Source of the DNA: Bacteroidales bacterium
GTDB lineage: Bacteria > Bacteroidota > Bacteroidia > Bacteroidales > UBA3824
Assembly: GCA_017394445.1 (NCBI GenBank)
Contig: JAFPYT010000246.1
Span: forward strand, 1-53,815
Length of the DNA: 53,815 nt
Reading direction: 5' to 3'
Made by a program: the position numbers and the translations under genes
In this document: in pieces, positions 9,544 through 17,056 of the stretch
How positions within the stretch are numbered: position 1 is the first letter of the stretch
How the letters are laid out: each line of letters starts with the position of its first letter
The notes under the pieces: model-generated
Told to the model about the DNA's origin: nothing
The model's database searches: none
Seen by the model: only the letters and a program-made list of their open reading frames with translations

Positions 9544-9718
9544 TAAATAAGTTGCTCAATATTAGATTTTTACAACCTTTATTTAAAGATTTATATCCAA
9601 TATCCTTTCCACGGATTTTTCTTTCCTTTACATCGGTACGGCTCATTCAAAGGATTTTGAGTTATTGGGCAGATTACATTTCTTTTAGTTTAGAAATTAT
9701 AAATGGGTCTGCTACCCC

Positions 9719-9750
9719 AAAAAAAAAGACCGACTAACACAGCCGGTCTT
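9719..9750 (-). terminator. Rho-independent terminator of the SiaC-like gene
   Basis: The inverted repeat AAGACCG (9726-9732) / CGGTCTT (9744-9750) has an 11-base loop. Read on the minus strand it is followed by a run of T, as required for termination of the minus-strand gene whose stop lies 45 bases upstream. The rest of the 9544-9795 gap shows no gene that I can support. Confidence 0.75.
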
Positions 9751-9795
9751 ACTACTCAAAAATCAAACGTACAAGGAAAAACAAAAAATTATATC

Positions 9796-10185
9796 TTAGT
9801 TGAAGACAACGGAGTATCCAATCATTTTAAAGGGAACTCTAATAAGTTCAGAATATTCGTTGCCTGTCTGTTCCATATCTTCATCGTCGTCGGGGTAATA
9901 CCAATTGATTACCACGTTGTTGCCCTCTTTGTACAGAGTTTCTAATTTGTTGAATATTTCGAGAAGTATCTTAGAAGATGCTGTGTTGAAATATTCGAGT
10001 TTGAGGTTAACCTCAGTGCTTTCGCAGGGGGTTAGTTTATATTCGTCTAACCAATCCATTACAGGCTGATAAAACGCTGTAACGTCAGATGGAAAAGATT
10101 TTCCTGCAAATTCCATCACGCCAGTGTTTGGATTAAGGTCGATTGATGGTGTGTCTAATGCCGCTTCTATTTGGTAGTGTGTCAT
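9796..10185 (-). CDS. SiaC family regulatory phosphoprotein (DUF1987)
   Basis: A 129-residue single-domain protein of the DUF1987/SiaC family. In Pseudomonas aeruginosa, SiaC is phosphorylated on Thr68 by the kinase SiaB and dephosphorylated by the PP2C phosphatase SiaA; unphosphorylated SiaC stimulates the diguanylate cyclase SiaD. The matching threonine here is in LEYFNTASSKIL and also counts as residue 68. The family segments FAGKSFPSDVTAFYQPVMDWL and VVINWYYPDDDEDM are present. It is monocistronic, with its own terminator. No SiaB-type kinase or cyclase gene is adjacent, so partners must be encoded elsewhere. Use of c-di-GMP in this organism is not implied by the gene alone. Confidence 0.85.
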   Translation of the reverse strand: MTHYQIEAALDTPSIDLNPNTGVMEFAGKSFPSDVTAFYQPVMDWLDEYKLTPCESTEVNLKLEYFNTASSKILLEIFNKLETLYKEGNNVVINWYYPDDDEDMEQTGNEYSELIRVPFKMIGYSVVFN

Positions 10186-10287
10186 ATTTGTCTTTTCTTA
10201 ATTTTTTGTTTTGTTGTATGTACATCTTACAAAATGCAAATCTTATGCCAAAGTTCTAATTGTTTTTATTTTTTTTCTATTTTTATT

Positions 10288-10677
10288 TTACATTTCTTGA
10301 TAAATTGAACATACAATATTGTCGGTTTGGTAATCGTCGTTGTTGAGGCAGAAGCGGATGCTGATGTCTTTTTCATCGGCGTGTTGCGGCAGTGCGTAGT
10401 AATATACTACTGTGGCGCGGCGTGTGTGATTATTAAATTCGAATGTGGTTTTAGAATCAATATTGGCACCATCTATGTTAGGTATTGCTACAAAGTCCTT
10501 GATTTGCGATGGCGAATAAAGGTTGATAGTGTAGCATAATAGTTTGCCGCTATACGATTCAATTACATTCACATCTTTAATAGTTATCGCCGCATTGTCG
10601 AACGATAAAACGCCTCCAATTTTGAGGGCCGACCCCAACAAAATTACTGATACGATGATTAACCAATTTGCTTTCAT
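10288..10677 (-). CDS. Small membrane-anchored or exported protein, unknown
   Basis: A 129-residue protein starting at MKANWLIIVSVILLGSAL. This ATG was chosen because it opens directly into a hydrophobic helix; an upstream in-frame start would add 12 residues and would begin 4 bases or less from the promoter box at 10718-10725. The helix may be an uncleaved signal anchor. The rest is a small beta-rich domain with no motif I recognise. It stands alone between the SiaC-like gene and the S41 protease gene on the same strand, with about 100 bases of A/T-rich DNA on its 3' side. The call as a real gene rests on the signal helix, a plausible promoter and lack of a competing frame. Confidence 0.65.
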   Translation of the reverse strand: MKANWLIIVSVILLGSALKIGGVLSFDNAAITIKDVNVIESYSGKLLCYTINLYSPSQIKDFVAIPNIDGANIDSKTTFEFNNHTRRATVVYYYALPQHADEKDISIRFCLNNDDYQTDNIVCSIYQEM

Positions 10678-10717
10678 TGTAAAGTATACTGTTATATAAA
10701 CTATATCTTTCACACCG

Positions 10718-10725
10718 CAAATGTA
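10718..10725 (-). promoter_or_regulatory. Bacteroidetes -7 box (TACATTTG)
   Basis: Read on the minus strand this is TACATTTG, matching the TAnnTTTG -7 consensus, 41 bases upstream of the ATG at 10677. A clear TTTG -33 box is not seen at the expected distance. Confidence 0.45.
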
Positions 10726-10893
10726 CGAAAATTTTTATATAAAGTTACACTTTAATGAAAATTTTTTATTTTTTTTTGTTTTTTGCTATTTTTTTTGACA
10801 AATAGGCAAGTGCTTTATTATCAATTTGTTAATTTAATTTAACTAAATTTATCCCTTTATTTTCGTGCAAAAATCATTCCAACTATTTTATTT

Positions 10894-12552
10894 TCATTTC
10901 TTGCCGAGTGTTTTTTTATAGAGAATAGCATCTTTTAACACTTGGTTTGCTGCGGTGATATAGGGGTCGTTTTGCAGGGTGTAGCGGATTTCGCCTTGTT
11001 CGTAGTAGTAACGACGTATTATTTCGTATTCAAGTGCTTTTTTAATTTGGCTATCATATTTATTTGTCTCAGAGATTTTTATCTGTTGGATAACTTCTTT
11101 TAAAGCATCGATTTTCTTTTTGATTTCGGGCGATGAAAAATCGTTGGCGGCGGTTTTCTCCAATATTGCGATTTCTTGGTCGGTTATGGTTTTAAAATTG
11201 GTTAAATTGCTGCCTGCTGCTTGCTTTAATTCGTTTATTTCTGCTTGTGTAACGGCAAATTTTTCGGGTTCGGCTATTGTTGCGTTCTTAATGCGATATT
11301 TGGTGGCAAAATCGAAGATTATGTTTTTATCTATCAGATTTTCAACTAAATAACTTAATGTGTCGGTTGCCACTGTAATGTCAGGCATAATTCCGCCGGC
11401 ATCTTTTACGGGACGTCCGTTTGCGGTTTTGAACGTGCGTATGAGTGAATCTGGTATTGATTCTGCCTTGCCTTGCTTGTTTTTGTGCGAATAGTCGAGT
11501 TTTTGTATGCAGCGGCCTGAGGGGATGTAATATTTGGCTGTTGTAATCTTGCATTTTGCGTTGTAAACAAGGTCTTTGGTGGTTTGCACGAGACCTTTAC
11601 CAAAGGTTTTTTCGCCTATTACCACGGCTCGGTCTAAATCTTGCAATGCGCCAGACACAATTTCTGCCGCCGATGCCGATTTGCCGTTAACTAACACTAC
11701 AATAGGTATTTGCGTATCCACAGGATTGTTTTCGGCGCGGAACATTTTGTTCCATTCTTGCACGCGTCCACGCATTTCTACAATGTCTTTGCCTTTGTCT
11801 ACAAAAAGGTTTACGATGTTTACAGCCTCTATAAGCAATCCGCCGGGATTATAGCGGAGGTCTATAATAAGGTTAGTGATTTTTTTCTCGTTTTTGAGTT
11901 TAAGCAAGGCATCTTTAAATTCAGCAGAGCAGTTTTCGGTAAAACTCGAAAGGTTGATATATCCTGTTGTTCCGTTGATTACGCCGTAATAGGGGATGCT
12001 TTTTTGCTTGATAATCTCGCGACGGATATCTTTTGTAATTTTCTCGCCTTGACGCTCTATTTGAAACTTTACAGTGCTGCCTGCTTCGCCTTTTAATATA
12101 AGGTCTATTTCGTTTTCTGATTTGCCTGCGAAGGTTTTGCCATCTGCGCTAATCAATATGTCGCCAATGAGCAGACCGTTTTTGTGGGCTGGAGAATTTT
12201 CTGAAATTTGGGCAATTACAGCCTTGCCGTTCATCATCTCTAATTCTATACCTGTGCCTGCGTAATCGCCTGAGTTCATAAACATTACATCCTCCACGAG
12301 CGATTCTGGATAATAGACAGTGTATGGGTCGAGGTTTTCGAGCATCTTGTCCATTGCGGTTTTAATTAGGTCGCCGCTTGAAGTTTCGTCTACATACAAG
12401 ATTCTCAGGTTTTTAACGAGAGTATGGAAAATTTCGAGGTTTTTGATAAGTTCAAAATCGTCGCCATCGTCGAGCACCTTGAAACTCGAAAAACCCAATA
12501 GTGCCGCAGCCAATGTTGCGGCAAGGGTTCGCCGTAATGTTGGTTTCTTCAT
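10894..12552 (-). CDS. S41 family C-terminal processing peptidase (Prc/CtpA type)
   Basis: A 552-residue periplasmic serine protease. It has an N-terminal signal sequence (LAATLAAALLGFSSF), a PDZ domain (about 95-175, with GTGIEL and HKNGLLIGDILISADG), and an S41 catalytic core. The catalytic pair fits Ser294 in KSASAAE and Lys319 in EKTFGKG, 25 residues apart as in the family. A C-terminal helical domain of about 150 residues follows. Such proteases trim or degrade envelope proteins from their C-terminus. It is the last gene of a minus-strand run (DUF4296 lipoprotein, recO, acidic protein, protease), starting 21 bases after the acidic-protein stop. About 180 A/T-rich bases beyond its end contain no recognised feature except the promoter of the next gene. 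Confidence 0.93.
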   Translation of the reverse strand: MKKPTLRRTLAATLAAALLGFSSFKVLDDGDDFELIKNLEIFHTLVKNLRILYVDETSSGDLIKTAMDKMLENLDPYTVYYPESLVEDVMFMNSGDYAGTGIELEMMNGKAVIAQISENSPAHKNGLLIGDILISADGKTFAGKSENEIDLILKGEAGSTVKFQIERQGEKITKDIRREIIKQKSIPYYGVINGTTGYINLSSFTENCSAEFKDALLKLKNEKKITNLIIDLRYNPGGLLIEAVNIVNLFVDKGKDIVEMRGRVQEWNKMFRAENNPVDTQIPIVVLVNGKSASAAEIVSGALQDLDRAVVIGEKTFGKGLVQTTKDLVYNAKCKITTAKYYIPSGRCIQKLDYSHKNKQGKAESIPDSLIRTFKTANGRPVKDAGGIMPDITVATDTLSYLVENLIDKNIIFDFATKYRIKNATIAEPEKFAVTQAEINELKQAAGSNLTNFKTITDQEIAILEKTAANDFSSPEIKKKIDALKEVIQQIKISETNKYDSQIKKALEYEIIRRYYYEQGEIRYTLQNDPYITAANQVLKDAILYKKTLGKK

Positions 12553-12573
12553 AATGATATGTGTTTTAATGGT

Positions 12574-13020
12574 TTATTCTTCGTCGTCTTCGTCCCAAGC
12601 GCTAATTTGCACGCTTGCGAGACCCTCTTGGTCGAATATAGCCACGAGGTTGAGGTCGTCGAAGTAGAGGTATTTTTCGTTTGTTTCGGTATCTGTTTCG
12701 GTTTCAGGATTTTCGGCTTTGAGGGTTTTTGTGTATTTAATAAGAGCCTCCTCTGAGTCGCCGAATTGGATTTTGTTGTCGATAGAGTAGTCGGGATTTG
12801 ATGTAAGAATAGACGATAGGCGATAAGTTTCGTCTTCTTCGTCGGGTTCAAGCACAAAATCTGTCATAATGTCATCGTAGAACAATGTCAGCGTGTTAGA
12901 ATCCTTGTCGTTTTCGGTTTCGTCGGGTGCGCCGAATTGATCTGTGATATCTTCCTGTGTGGCTCCAAATTGCAAAGGTCCGAGTCCTTGACCGATGATA
13001 ATGTTTAATTTAGTCTCCAT
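12574..13020 (-). CDS. Acidic cytoplasmic protein, unknown
   Basis: A 148-residue, strongly acidic protein (many Asp/Glu, tail DEDDEE) with no signal peptide or membrane segment. The opening GQGLGPLQFGATQEDITDQFGAP resembles the start of small beta-sandwich or immunity-like proteins that carry a GxGxxxxxFGxxxxxVxxxxGxP pattern, but I cannot name the family. It lies 13 bases downstream of recO and 21 bases upstream of the S41 protease, so it is co-transcribed with them. Its size and tight spacing argue for a real gene. Confidence 0.75.
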   Translation of the reverse strand: METKLNIIIGQGLGPLQFGATQEDITDQFGAPDETENDKDSNTLTLFYDDIMTDFVLEPDEEDETYRLSSILTSNPDYSIDNKIQFGDSEEALIKYTKTLKAENPETETDTETNEKYLYFDDLNLVAIFDQEGLASVQISAWDEDDEE

Positions 13021-13033
13021 AATATTATGTGTG

Positions 13034-13756
13034 TTAATGAAATACTGATTTTAAAACTGCAAGGCTTTTAACCGAGGCAATATTGTCGAAACGGAAGTGG
13101 TAGTATTCGATAATTTTGTCTAAAAGGAAACTTCTGTCGGCGTTGCTTAGTGGAATAAAGTCGCACGGAATGTAGTCATAGTTGAGAATCCGGCTGAATA
13201 TTTCGCTGTATGGCGGATGAATCACGTGCCGCGACGAAGAAATGTTTCCCGTGAAGCATCCCTTTTCGATGTCGAAACAGGGGCGTAAAATAGAGTATCT
13301 GTTTTGAGGATAAAAGCCTAAGTATTTGGTAATCTGCAACAAAAATTTTAAGTGAAAATTTCGTCCAGGCACCTCGGATTGATCAAAAAGTTTCAGGCTC
13401 GAGGTAATGAATTCGTACAATTCCTCGTTTTGTTCGGCAAACGTTAGCACCTTAGAGAGAATCTCTGTAATAAACATTGCCGTAGCGGTTTTGGTGGTGC
13501 TAAACGGTATCGAAGTGTAGGTGTACGACGTGGAAATTTTTGAAGCCTGTTTAATCTCCGCTTCTGGTGCTGAGGAATATTCTATCTCGTTGATAAACAG
13601 CGGTTGACAGTAGGGTAGGGGAGATGATTTTCGGTTTTGAGGAATTCTGAAAGCAAAAGCAGCCCTGCCAAGTTCGCGTGTATAAGCATTGACAATCAAT
13701 TTGTTGTCGCCGTACTTGGTGTAGTTAAGAGTTATGGCAGTGGCAGTTTGTTTCAT
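13034..13756 (-). CDS. recO: RecO, DNA repair protein
   Basis: A 240-residue RecO. The N-terminal OB fold is recognisable (KQTATAITLNYTKYGDNKLIVNAYTRELGR), followed by a helical domain. RecO works with RecR to load RecA on SSB-coated single-stranded DNA in the RecF pathway. Only one cysteine (Cys149-region RPCFDIEKGCF) pair is visible, so the zinc-binding cluster of some RecO proteins is incomplete here. The ATG overlaps the stop of the upstream lipoprotein gene by one base, indicating coupling. A parS-like sequence lies inside at 13243-13258. Confidence 0.93.
   Translation of the reverse strand: MKQTATAITLNYTKYGDNKLIVNAYTRELGRAAFAFRIPQNRKSSPLPYCQPLFINEIEYSSAPEAEIKQASKISTSYTYTSIPFSTTKTATAMFITEILSKVLTFAEQNEELYEFITSSLKLFDQSEVPGRNFHLKFLLQITKYLGFYPQNRYSILRPCFDIEKGCFTGNISSSRHVIHPPYSEIFSRILNYDYIPCDFIPLSNADRSFLLDKIIEYYHFRFDNIASVKSLAVLKSVFH
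13243..13258. other. parS-like ParB site 6
   Basis: TGTTTCCCGTGAAGCA matches parS at 14 of 16. The outer bases are perfect but one mismatch is in the CACGTG core. It lies inside recO, 5.5 kb from the mnmG group. Confidence 0.35.
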
Positions 13757-14490
13757 TATTCTTTTGTGTAAAGAAGGGTTATATCAGATACGTCAACGTG
13801 CTTGCTATTAGTGGTTTCGCTATGGTCTAACACCCATCCGCGTATTTGTTTTAGTTCCTTGTTCGGATTTGTCTTTATCATTGCGCTGAAGCGACGTTTT
13901 TCTCCGTCTTTTTTGAAGCCGTTGGTCATTATGCTTTCGTTGGTTCCATCGTAATAATCGGCAATAATTGTTAAGTGAGGATTGGTTGTACCGTCGTCTT
14001 TATAAAATGTAAAATCTGCCGAAATAGTGTATGTTCCTTGGTTTTCGGTAGGAATTTCGTACGCTATAGGGTTTGTCATTCCGTCGGCGGGCAAGTTGTA
14101 ATAAGAGCGCAAGTTCCAAATGTCATTTGCTGCCTTCACGCGGTTTTGGTCATCACGTTCGCGCTGTTTTTCATCCTCGGCGTTTACTACTTTTACAACT
14201 TTTTCGTATAGAGTTTTGTACCTTTCAGGATGTTGTGTGTACCACTCTATTGTTTCAAGAAATTCGGCTTTGGTAACGCCGGTTTCTTTGAAAATATAGT
14301 TGTAATACGATGCGCTGTCGCCTTTGAGGGTGGCATCGTTATATCCTGTTACAAACATTATGGCGTCGGCTTCGTGCATTTTGATAATTAGTTCCACCGC
14401 CTTGCTTTCGCTGATGGGTGGTTCGTTGCCGCACGAGGAGAGTGCGAGTGCAAATGCTGCCGCTATGGTCTTTATCGTGGTTTTGTTCAT
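13756..14490 (-). CDS. DUF4296 lipoprotein
   Basis: A 244-residue lipoprotein starting at MNKTTIKTIAAAFALALSSC; the lipobox LSSC places the lipidated cysteine at residue 20. The start at 14490 is preferred over an in-frame one nine codons upstream, because it begins the signal peptide and lies 24 bases after a TAnnTTTG box. The N-terminal half (EPPISESKAVELIIKMHEADA, ETGVTKAEFLETIEWYTQHPERY) is the DUF4296 helical domain found in Bacteroidetes lipoproteins; the C-terminal half is a beta-rich domain of unknown role. It is the first gene of the operon with recO and the S41 protease. Confidence 0.88.
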   Translation of the reverse strand: MNKTTIKTIAAAFALALSSCGNEPPISESKAVELIIKMHEADAIMFVTGYNDATLKGDSASYYNYIFKETGVTKAEFLETIEWYTQHPERYKTLYEKVVKVVNAEDEKQRERDDQNRVKAANDIWNLRSYYNLPADGMTNPIAYEIPTENQGTYTISADFTFYKDDGTTNPHLTIIADYYDGTNESIMTNGFKKDGEKRRFSAMIKTNPNKELKQIRGWVLDHSETTNSKHVDVSDITLLYTKE

Positions 14491-14514
14491 TTCGTTTGGT
14501 TTGATTATTCGCTG

Positions 14515-14522
14515 CAAAGGTA
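14515..14522 (-). promoter_or_regulatory. -7 box for the DUF4296-recO-protease operon (TACCTTTG)
   Basis: On the minus strand this reads TACCTTTG, a full match to TAnnTTTG, just upstream of the lipoprotein ATG. No good -33 box is seen. It diverges from the box at 14546. Confidence 0.5.
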
Positions 14523-14545
14523 ATAGAAATTTTGCATATTATTTT

Positions 14546-14553
14546 TATTTTTG
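14546..14553 (+). promoter_or_regulatory. -7 box for the TtcA-like gene (TATTTTTG)
   Basis: TATTTTTG matches TAnnTTTG and lies 22 bases before the ATG at 14576. It is divergent to the minus-strand box at 14515-14522. Confidence 0.45.
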
Positions 14554-14575
14554 CGCTCTAAAAAAACATTGACTT

Positions 14576-15328
14576 ATGGCGAACATATTCTCGGGAAAAT
14601 TCGATACTAAGCAAAAGCGCAAGATTGGTGAAATCCGTTCAGTCTTTGAAAAAACGTGCGAAGAGTACCATCTTGTTGAAAAAGGAGATAAGTTCACAGT
14701 CGGAATTTCGGGTGGAAAGGATAGCTTGACACTCCTACATCTGCTGGCTTTCAAGCGGTTAGTGTTGAAAACAAATTTTTCGCTCACAGCCGTGTATGTT
14801 CACGTACAAAATGCGTCATATAGTATCGATTTCGATAAAATAAAACGCTTTTGCGACGACCTTGAAACTCCGCTCGTTGTAAAGAATATTGTTCTCGAAG
14901 ATCTTCGCAATGCCGAAAACCGTTGCTTTATTTGCAGCCGCGTTCGCCGAAAAATTCTCTTCGATTTTACCCGCGATGAGGGGTTTAATAAACTCGCCCT
15001 TGGTCACAATATGGACGATGCTGTGGAGACGTTGATGATGAATATGGTTTATCACGGCGAATTTTGCAGTATTCCGCCCAAGATGGCTTTTTTCGATGGA
15101 CGTTTGGATGTGGTGCGTCCGCTGATTAAGATTAACAAAGATCAGACGAGGCTCTATGCCGACCTCTACGGATTCCCGAAAATTAAGTCGGAATGTGGAT
15201 TTGAAACCGTAACTGCACGTGGACGTTTCCGACAATTTGCCGACTATCTTGAAAAAATGAACCCCGGCGCAAGGGTGAATATCTTTAACAGTATGAGTAA
15301 TATCAATAGTGATTATTTAGTTAAATAA
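14576..15328 (+). CDS. TtcA-like tRNA 2-thiolation PP-loop ATPase
   Basis: A 250-residue protein of the PP-loop ATP pyrophosphatase superfamily. The PP-loop SGGKDS is at residues 45-50. Cys117 and Cys120 (CFIC) and Cys207 (SECGFE) match the three cysteines that hold the iron-sulfur cluster in TtcA, which converts cytidine 32 of tRNA to 2-thiocytidine. ALGHNMDDAVETLMMN is the usual second nucleotide/active-site segment. It is shorter than E. coli TtcA, and related PP-loop enzymes of other specificity exist, so the substrate is an inference. It runs directly into mqnC 24 bases later on the same strand. Confidence 0.85.
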   Translation: MANIFSGKFDTKQKRKIGEIRSVFEKTCEEYHLVEKGDKFTVGISGGKDSLTLLHLLAFKRLVLKTNFSLTAVYVHVQNASYSIDFDKIKRFCDDLETPLVVKNIVLEDLRNAENRCFICSRVRRKILFDFTRDEGFNKLALGHNMDDAVETLMMNMVYHGEFCSIPPKMAFFDGRLDVVRPLIKINKDQTRLYADLYGFPKIKSECGFETVTARGRFRQFADYLEKMNPGARVNIFNSMSNINSDYLVK

Positions 15329-15352
15329 TTTGTTTAGATAATAGTAATTAAA

Positions 15353-16447
15353 ATGAATATAGACAGTATTATATCTAAGGCTTTGAAGTTGCAACCGCTA
15401 ACATTAGACGAGGGAGTATTTCTCTATAAGAATGCACCCTTAGCACTACTTTCTGCTGCGGCTAACGAAGTAAAGAATAGTTTTAAAAGGCCCGAAGATT
15501 ACAACAAGGTTGGTTGGATTATCGACCGCAATATCAACCTTTCGAATATATGTGTTACGCGTTGCAAGTTCTGCAATTTTTCGCGTTCTAAAAATTCGCC
15601 CGAGGCGTACGTTACCACAATGGAGCAATATCGCGAAAAAATCTCCGCATTGTTTGCCGCAGGTGGAAACCAAGTGCTTCTGCAAGGTGGAATGAATCCT
15701 GATTTTGGAATGGATTTTTATTGCAAACTTTTTAGCGACTTAAAAAGGGAGTTCCCCGGCGTGGTGCTTCACGCACTTGGTCCTGCCGAGGTGGCATATC
15801 TTAGCAAGACTTCGGGGTTAAATTTTCGTGAGGTTTTAGAGCAGTTGCATAATGCGGGACTTGATTCTCTCCCTGGCGCAGGTGCGGAGATTCTTGTAGA
15901 CCGTGTTCGTAAAATTGTGTCGCCGGCGAAGTGTTCGGCAGGGGAGTGGTTGGAGGTTATGCATCAAGCCCACGTGCTAAATTTACCTACCTCTTGCACT
16001 ATGATGTTTGGTCACGTGGAGACAATCGAAGAGCGTATCCAACATCTTATCGCACTTCGCGAAACTCAGGCACGAAAACCAGAGTACAGCCAAGGCTTTG
16101 TTACCTTTATTCCGTGGCCATTTTGCAGCGAAGATACACGTTTGGTTAAAGAATATGGTATGTTCGCACCAGTTTCGGGCGAGGAATATATCCGTATGAT
16201 TGCTATTAGTAGGTTGATGCTCAATAATATAGCTAATATTCAGGCATCTTGGCTCACAGTGGGTAAAGAAATTGCGCAAATTTGCCTTCATTCGGGCGCA
16301 AACGATTTTGGATCTATTATGATGGAGGAACACGTGGTGTCGGCGGCGGGTGCTAATTACAGCCTCGACTCTAACGAAATGATAGCGGCTATTCGCGAAG
16401 CAGGTTTTGTGCCGTGCCGCAGAAATTCACGGTATGAGTTTGTGTGA
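15353..16447 (+). CDS. mqnC: MqnC, cyclic dehypoxanthinyl futalosine synthase (radical SAM)
   Basis: A 364-residue radical SAM enzyme of the futalosine menaquinone pathway, which cyclises dehypoxanthine futalosine. The iron-sulfur motif CVTRCKFC supplies Cys67, Cys71 and Cys74. GGNQVLLQGGMNPD, SLPGAGAEIL and the C-terminal SGANDFGSIMMEEHVVSAAGA are typical of MqnC and separate it from the related MqnE and CofH. Presence of this enzyme implies menaquinone is made by the futalosine route, not by MenFDHCEB; the other mqn genes are not in the window. It ends one base before the convergent toxin gene. Confidence 0.9.
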   Translation: MNIDSIISKALKLQPLTLDEGVFLYKNAPLALLSAAANEVKNSFKRPEDYNKVGWIIDRNINLSNICVTRCKFCNFSRSKNSPEAYVTTMEQYREKISALFAAGGNQVLLQGGMNPDFGMDFYCKLFSDLKREFPGVVLHALGPAEVAYLSKTSGLNFREVLEQLHNAGLDSLPGAGAEILVDRVRKIVSPAKCSAGEWLEVMHQAHVLNLPTSCTMMFGHVETIEERIQHLIALRETQARKPEYSQGFVTFIPWPFCSEDTRLVKEYGMFAPVSGEEYIRMIAISRLMLNNIANIQASWLTVGKEIAQICLHSGANDFGSIMMEEHVVSAAGANYSLDSNEMIAAIREAGFVPCRRNSRYEFV

Positions 16448-16750
16448 TTATTTATCCAATCTCTTCAATTCTGTTTCCATTTTTTTTGTATATGCTTGTC
16501 CTCGCGATACTAAATATTGAAATGTGACACAATCTCCAACTATTTCGATATGGAATGTAAAGAATGCACGATAGCCGCCTATTCTGATTCGGTAAACATT
16601 GTCATAGTTTACAAGTCGTTTGCAGTCAGTAATATCGGTAATTGTTTGTGCATTTATTACTTCTTGTATTACATTGCTAACGCTCTGCAAATCTTTGCCT
16701 GATAGTTTTTTTACCGCCTTTACAAAACTTTTGGAGTATTCAACATTCAT
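16448..16750 (-). CDS. RelE/ParE-superfamily toxin
   Basis: A 100-residue basic protein with the RelE fold signature: VKKLSGKDLQSVSNVIQEV near the start, the central NYDNVYRIRIGGYRAFFTFHIE, and the terminal beta strand VTFQYLVSRGQAY. RelE-type toxins cleave mRNA on the ribosome; ParE relatives poison gyrase, and the sequence does not decide between them. The YRIRIGGYRAFF strand is more like RelE. The ATG overlaps the stop of the upstream antitoxin by four bases (ATGA). Confidence 0.85.
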   Translation of the reverse strand: MNVEYSKSFVKAVKKLSGKDLQSVSNVIQEVINAQTITDITDCKRLVNYDNVYRIRIGGYRAFFTFHIEIVGDCVTFQYLVSRGQAYTKKMETELKRLDK

Positions 16751-16995
16751 AGTTTAAGCCATTTTTCAAACTCTTGTTTCTCTTTTGGGTCTACTATATT
16801 TAAACCTTCTGGGTCGTTGGCTTTGAGATAGTTATACATTGAAGCATCTTCGTATGATTCTACCAATTCATCCAGACTTGTTTCGATAAAACGTTTGAGG
16901 TTTGTACCACGGCTTGCGGCAATAATTGATAGTTCGCGGAATGTTTCTGGCTTAATATCAATTACTTTGCGTTTTGTTTTAATTGCTGTTTCCAT
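16747..16995 (-). CDS. Ribbon-helix-helix-type antitoxin
   Basis: An 82-residue protein starting at METAIKTKRK; the in-frame start seven codons upstream would overlap the promoter -7 box, so this ATG is preferred. KRKVIDIKPETFRELSIIAASRGTNLKRFIETSLDELVESY fits a ribbon-helix-helix domain (beta strand then two helices), with a flexible C-terminal tail (NYLKANDPEGLNIVDPKEK...) of the type that wraps the toxin. It forms an operon with the overlapping RelE-type toxin and likely represses its own promoter. Confidence 0.82.
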   Translation of the reverse strand: METAIKTKRKVIDIKPETFRELSIIAASRGTNLKRFIETSLDELVESYEDASMYNYLKANDPEGLNIVDPKEKQEFEKWLKL

Positions 16996-17013
16996 ACTTA
17001 GAAATTTTGTGTG

Positions 17014-17045
17014 CAAATATATTATATATATCGTATATATGCAAA
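17014..17045 (-). promoter_or_regulatory. Complete Bacteroidetes promoter of the toxin-antitoxin operon
   Basis: On the minus strand, TTTG (17045-17042) is the -33 box and TATATTTG (17021-17014) the -7 box, with exactly 20 bases between them. This is one of the best promoter matches in the window. The spacer holds the inverted repeat at 17024-17040. Confidence 0.7.
17024..17040. promoter_or_regulatory. Candidate antitoxin operator, inverted repeat in the promoter spacer
   Basis: ATATATA, spacer TCG, TATATAT: 7-base perfect inverted repeat lying wholly between the -33 and -7 boxes. Binding there would block RNA polymerase directly, which fits autoregulation by a ribbon-helix-helix antitoxin. 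The repeat is pure A/T, so chance is a real possibility. Confidence 0.5.
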
Positions 17046-17056
17046 AAAAGTTGCGT

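Noticed and set aside
9540..9737. Plus-strand open frame of 65 codons after uvrC
   Set aside because: It overlaps the uvrC stop and runs into the minus-strand terminator; composition is not gene-like and no motif is seen.
16011..16016. CACGTG hexamers in mqnC and elsewhere (16013, 16332, 17136, 24409)
   Set aside because: The flanks do not match the parS half-sites, so they are counted as chance hexamers.
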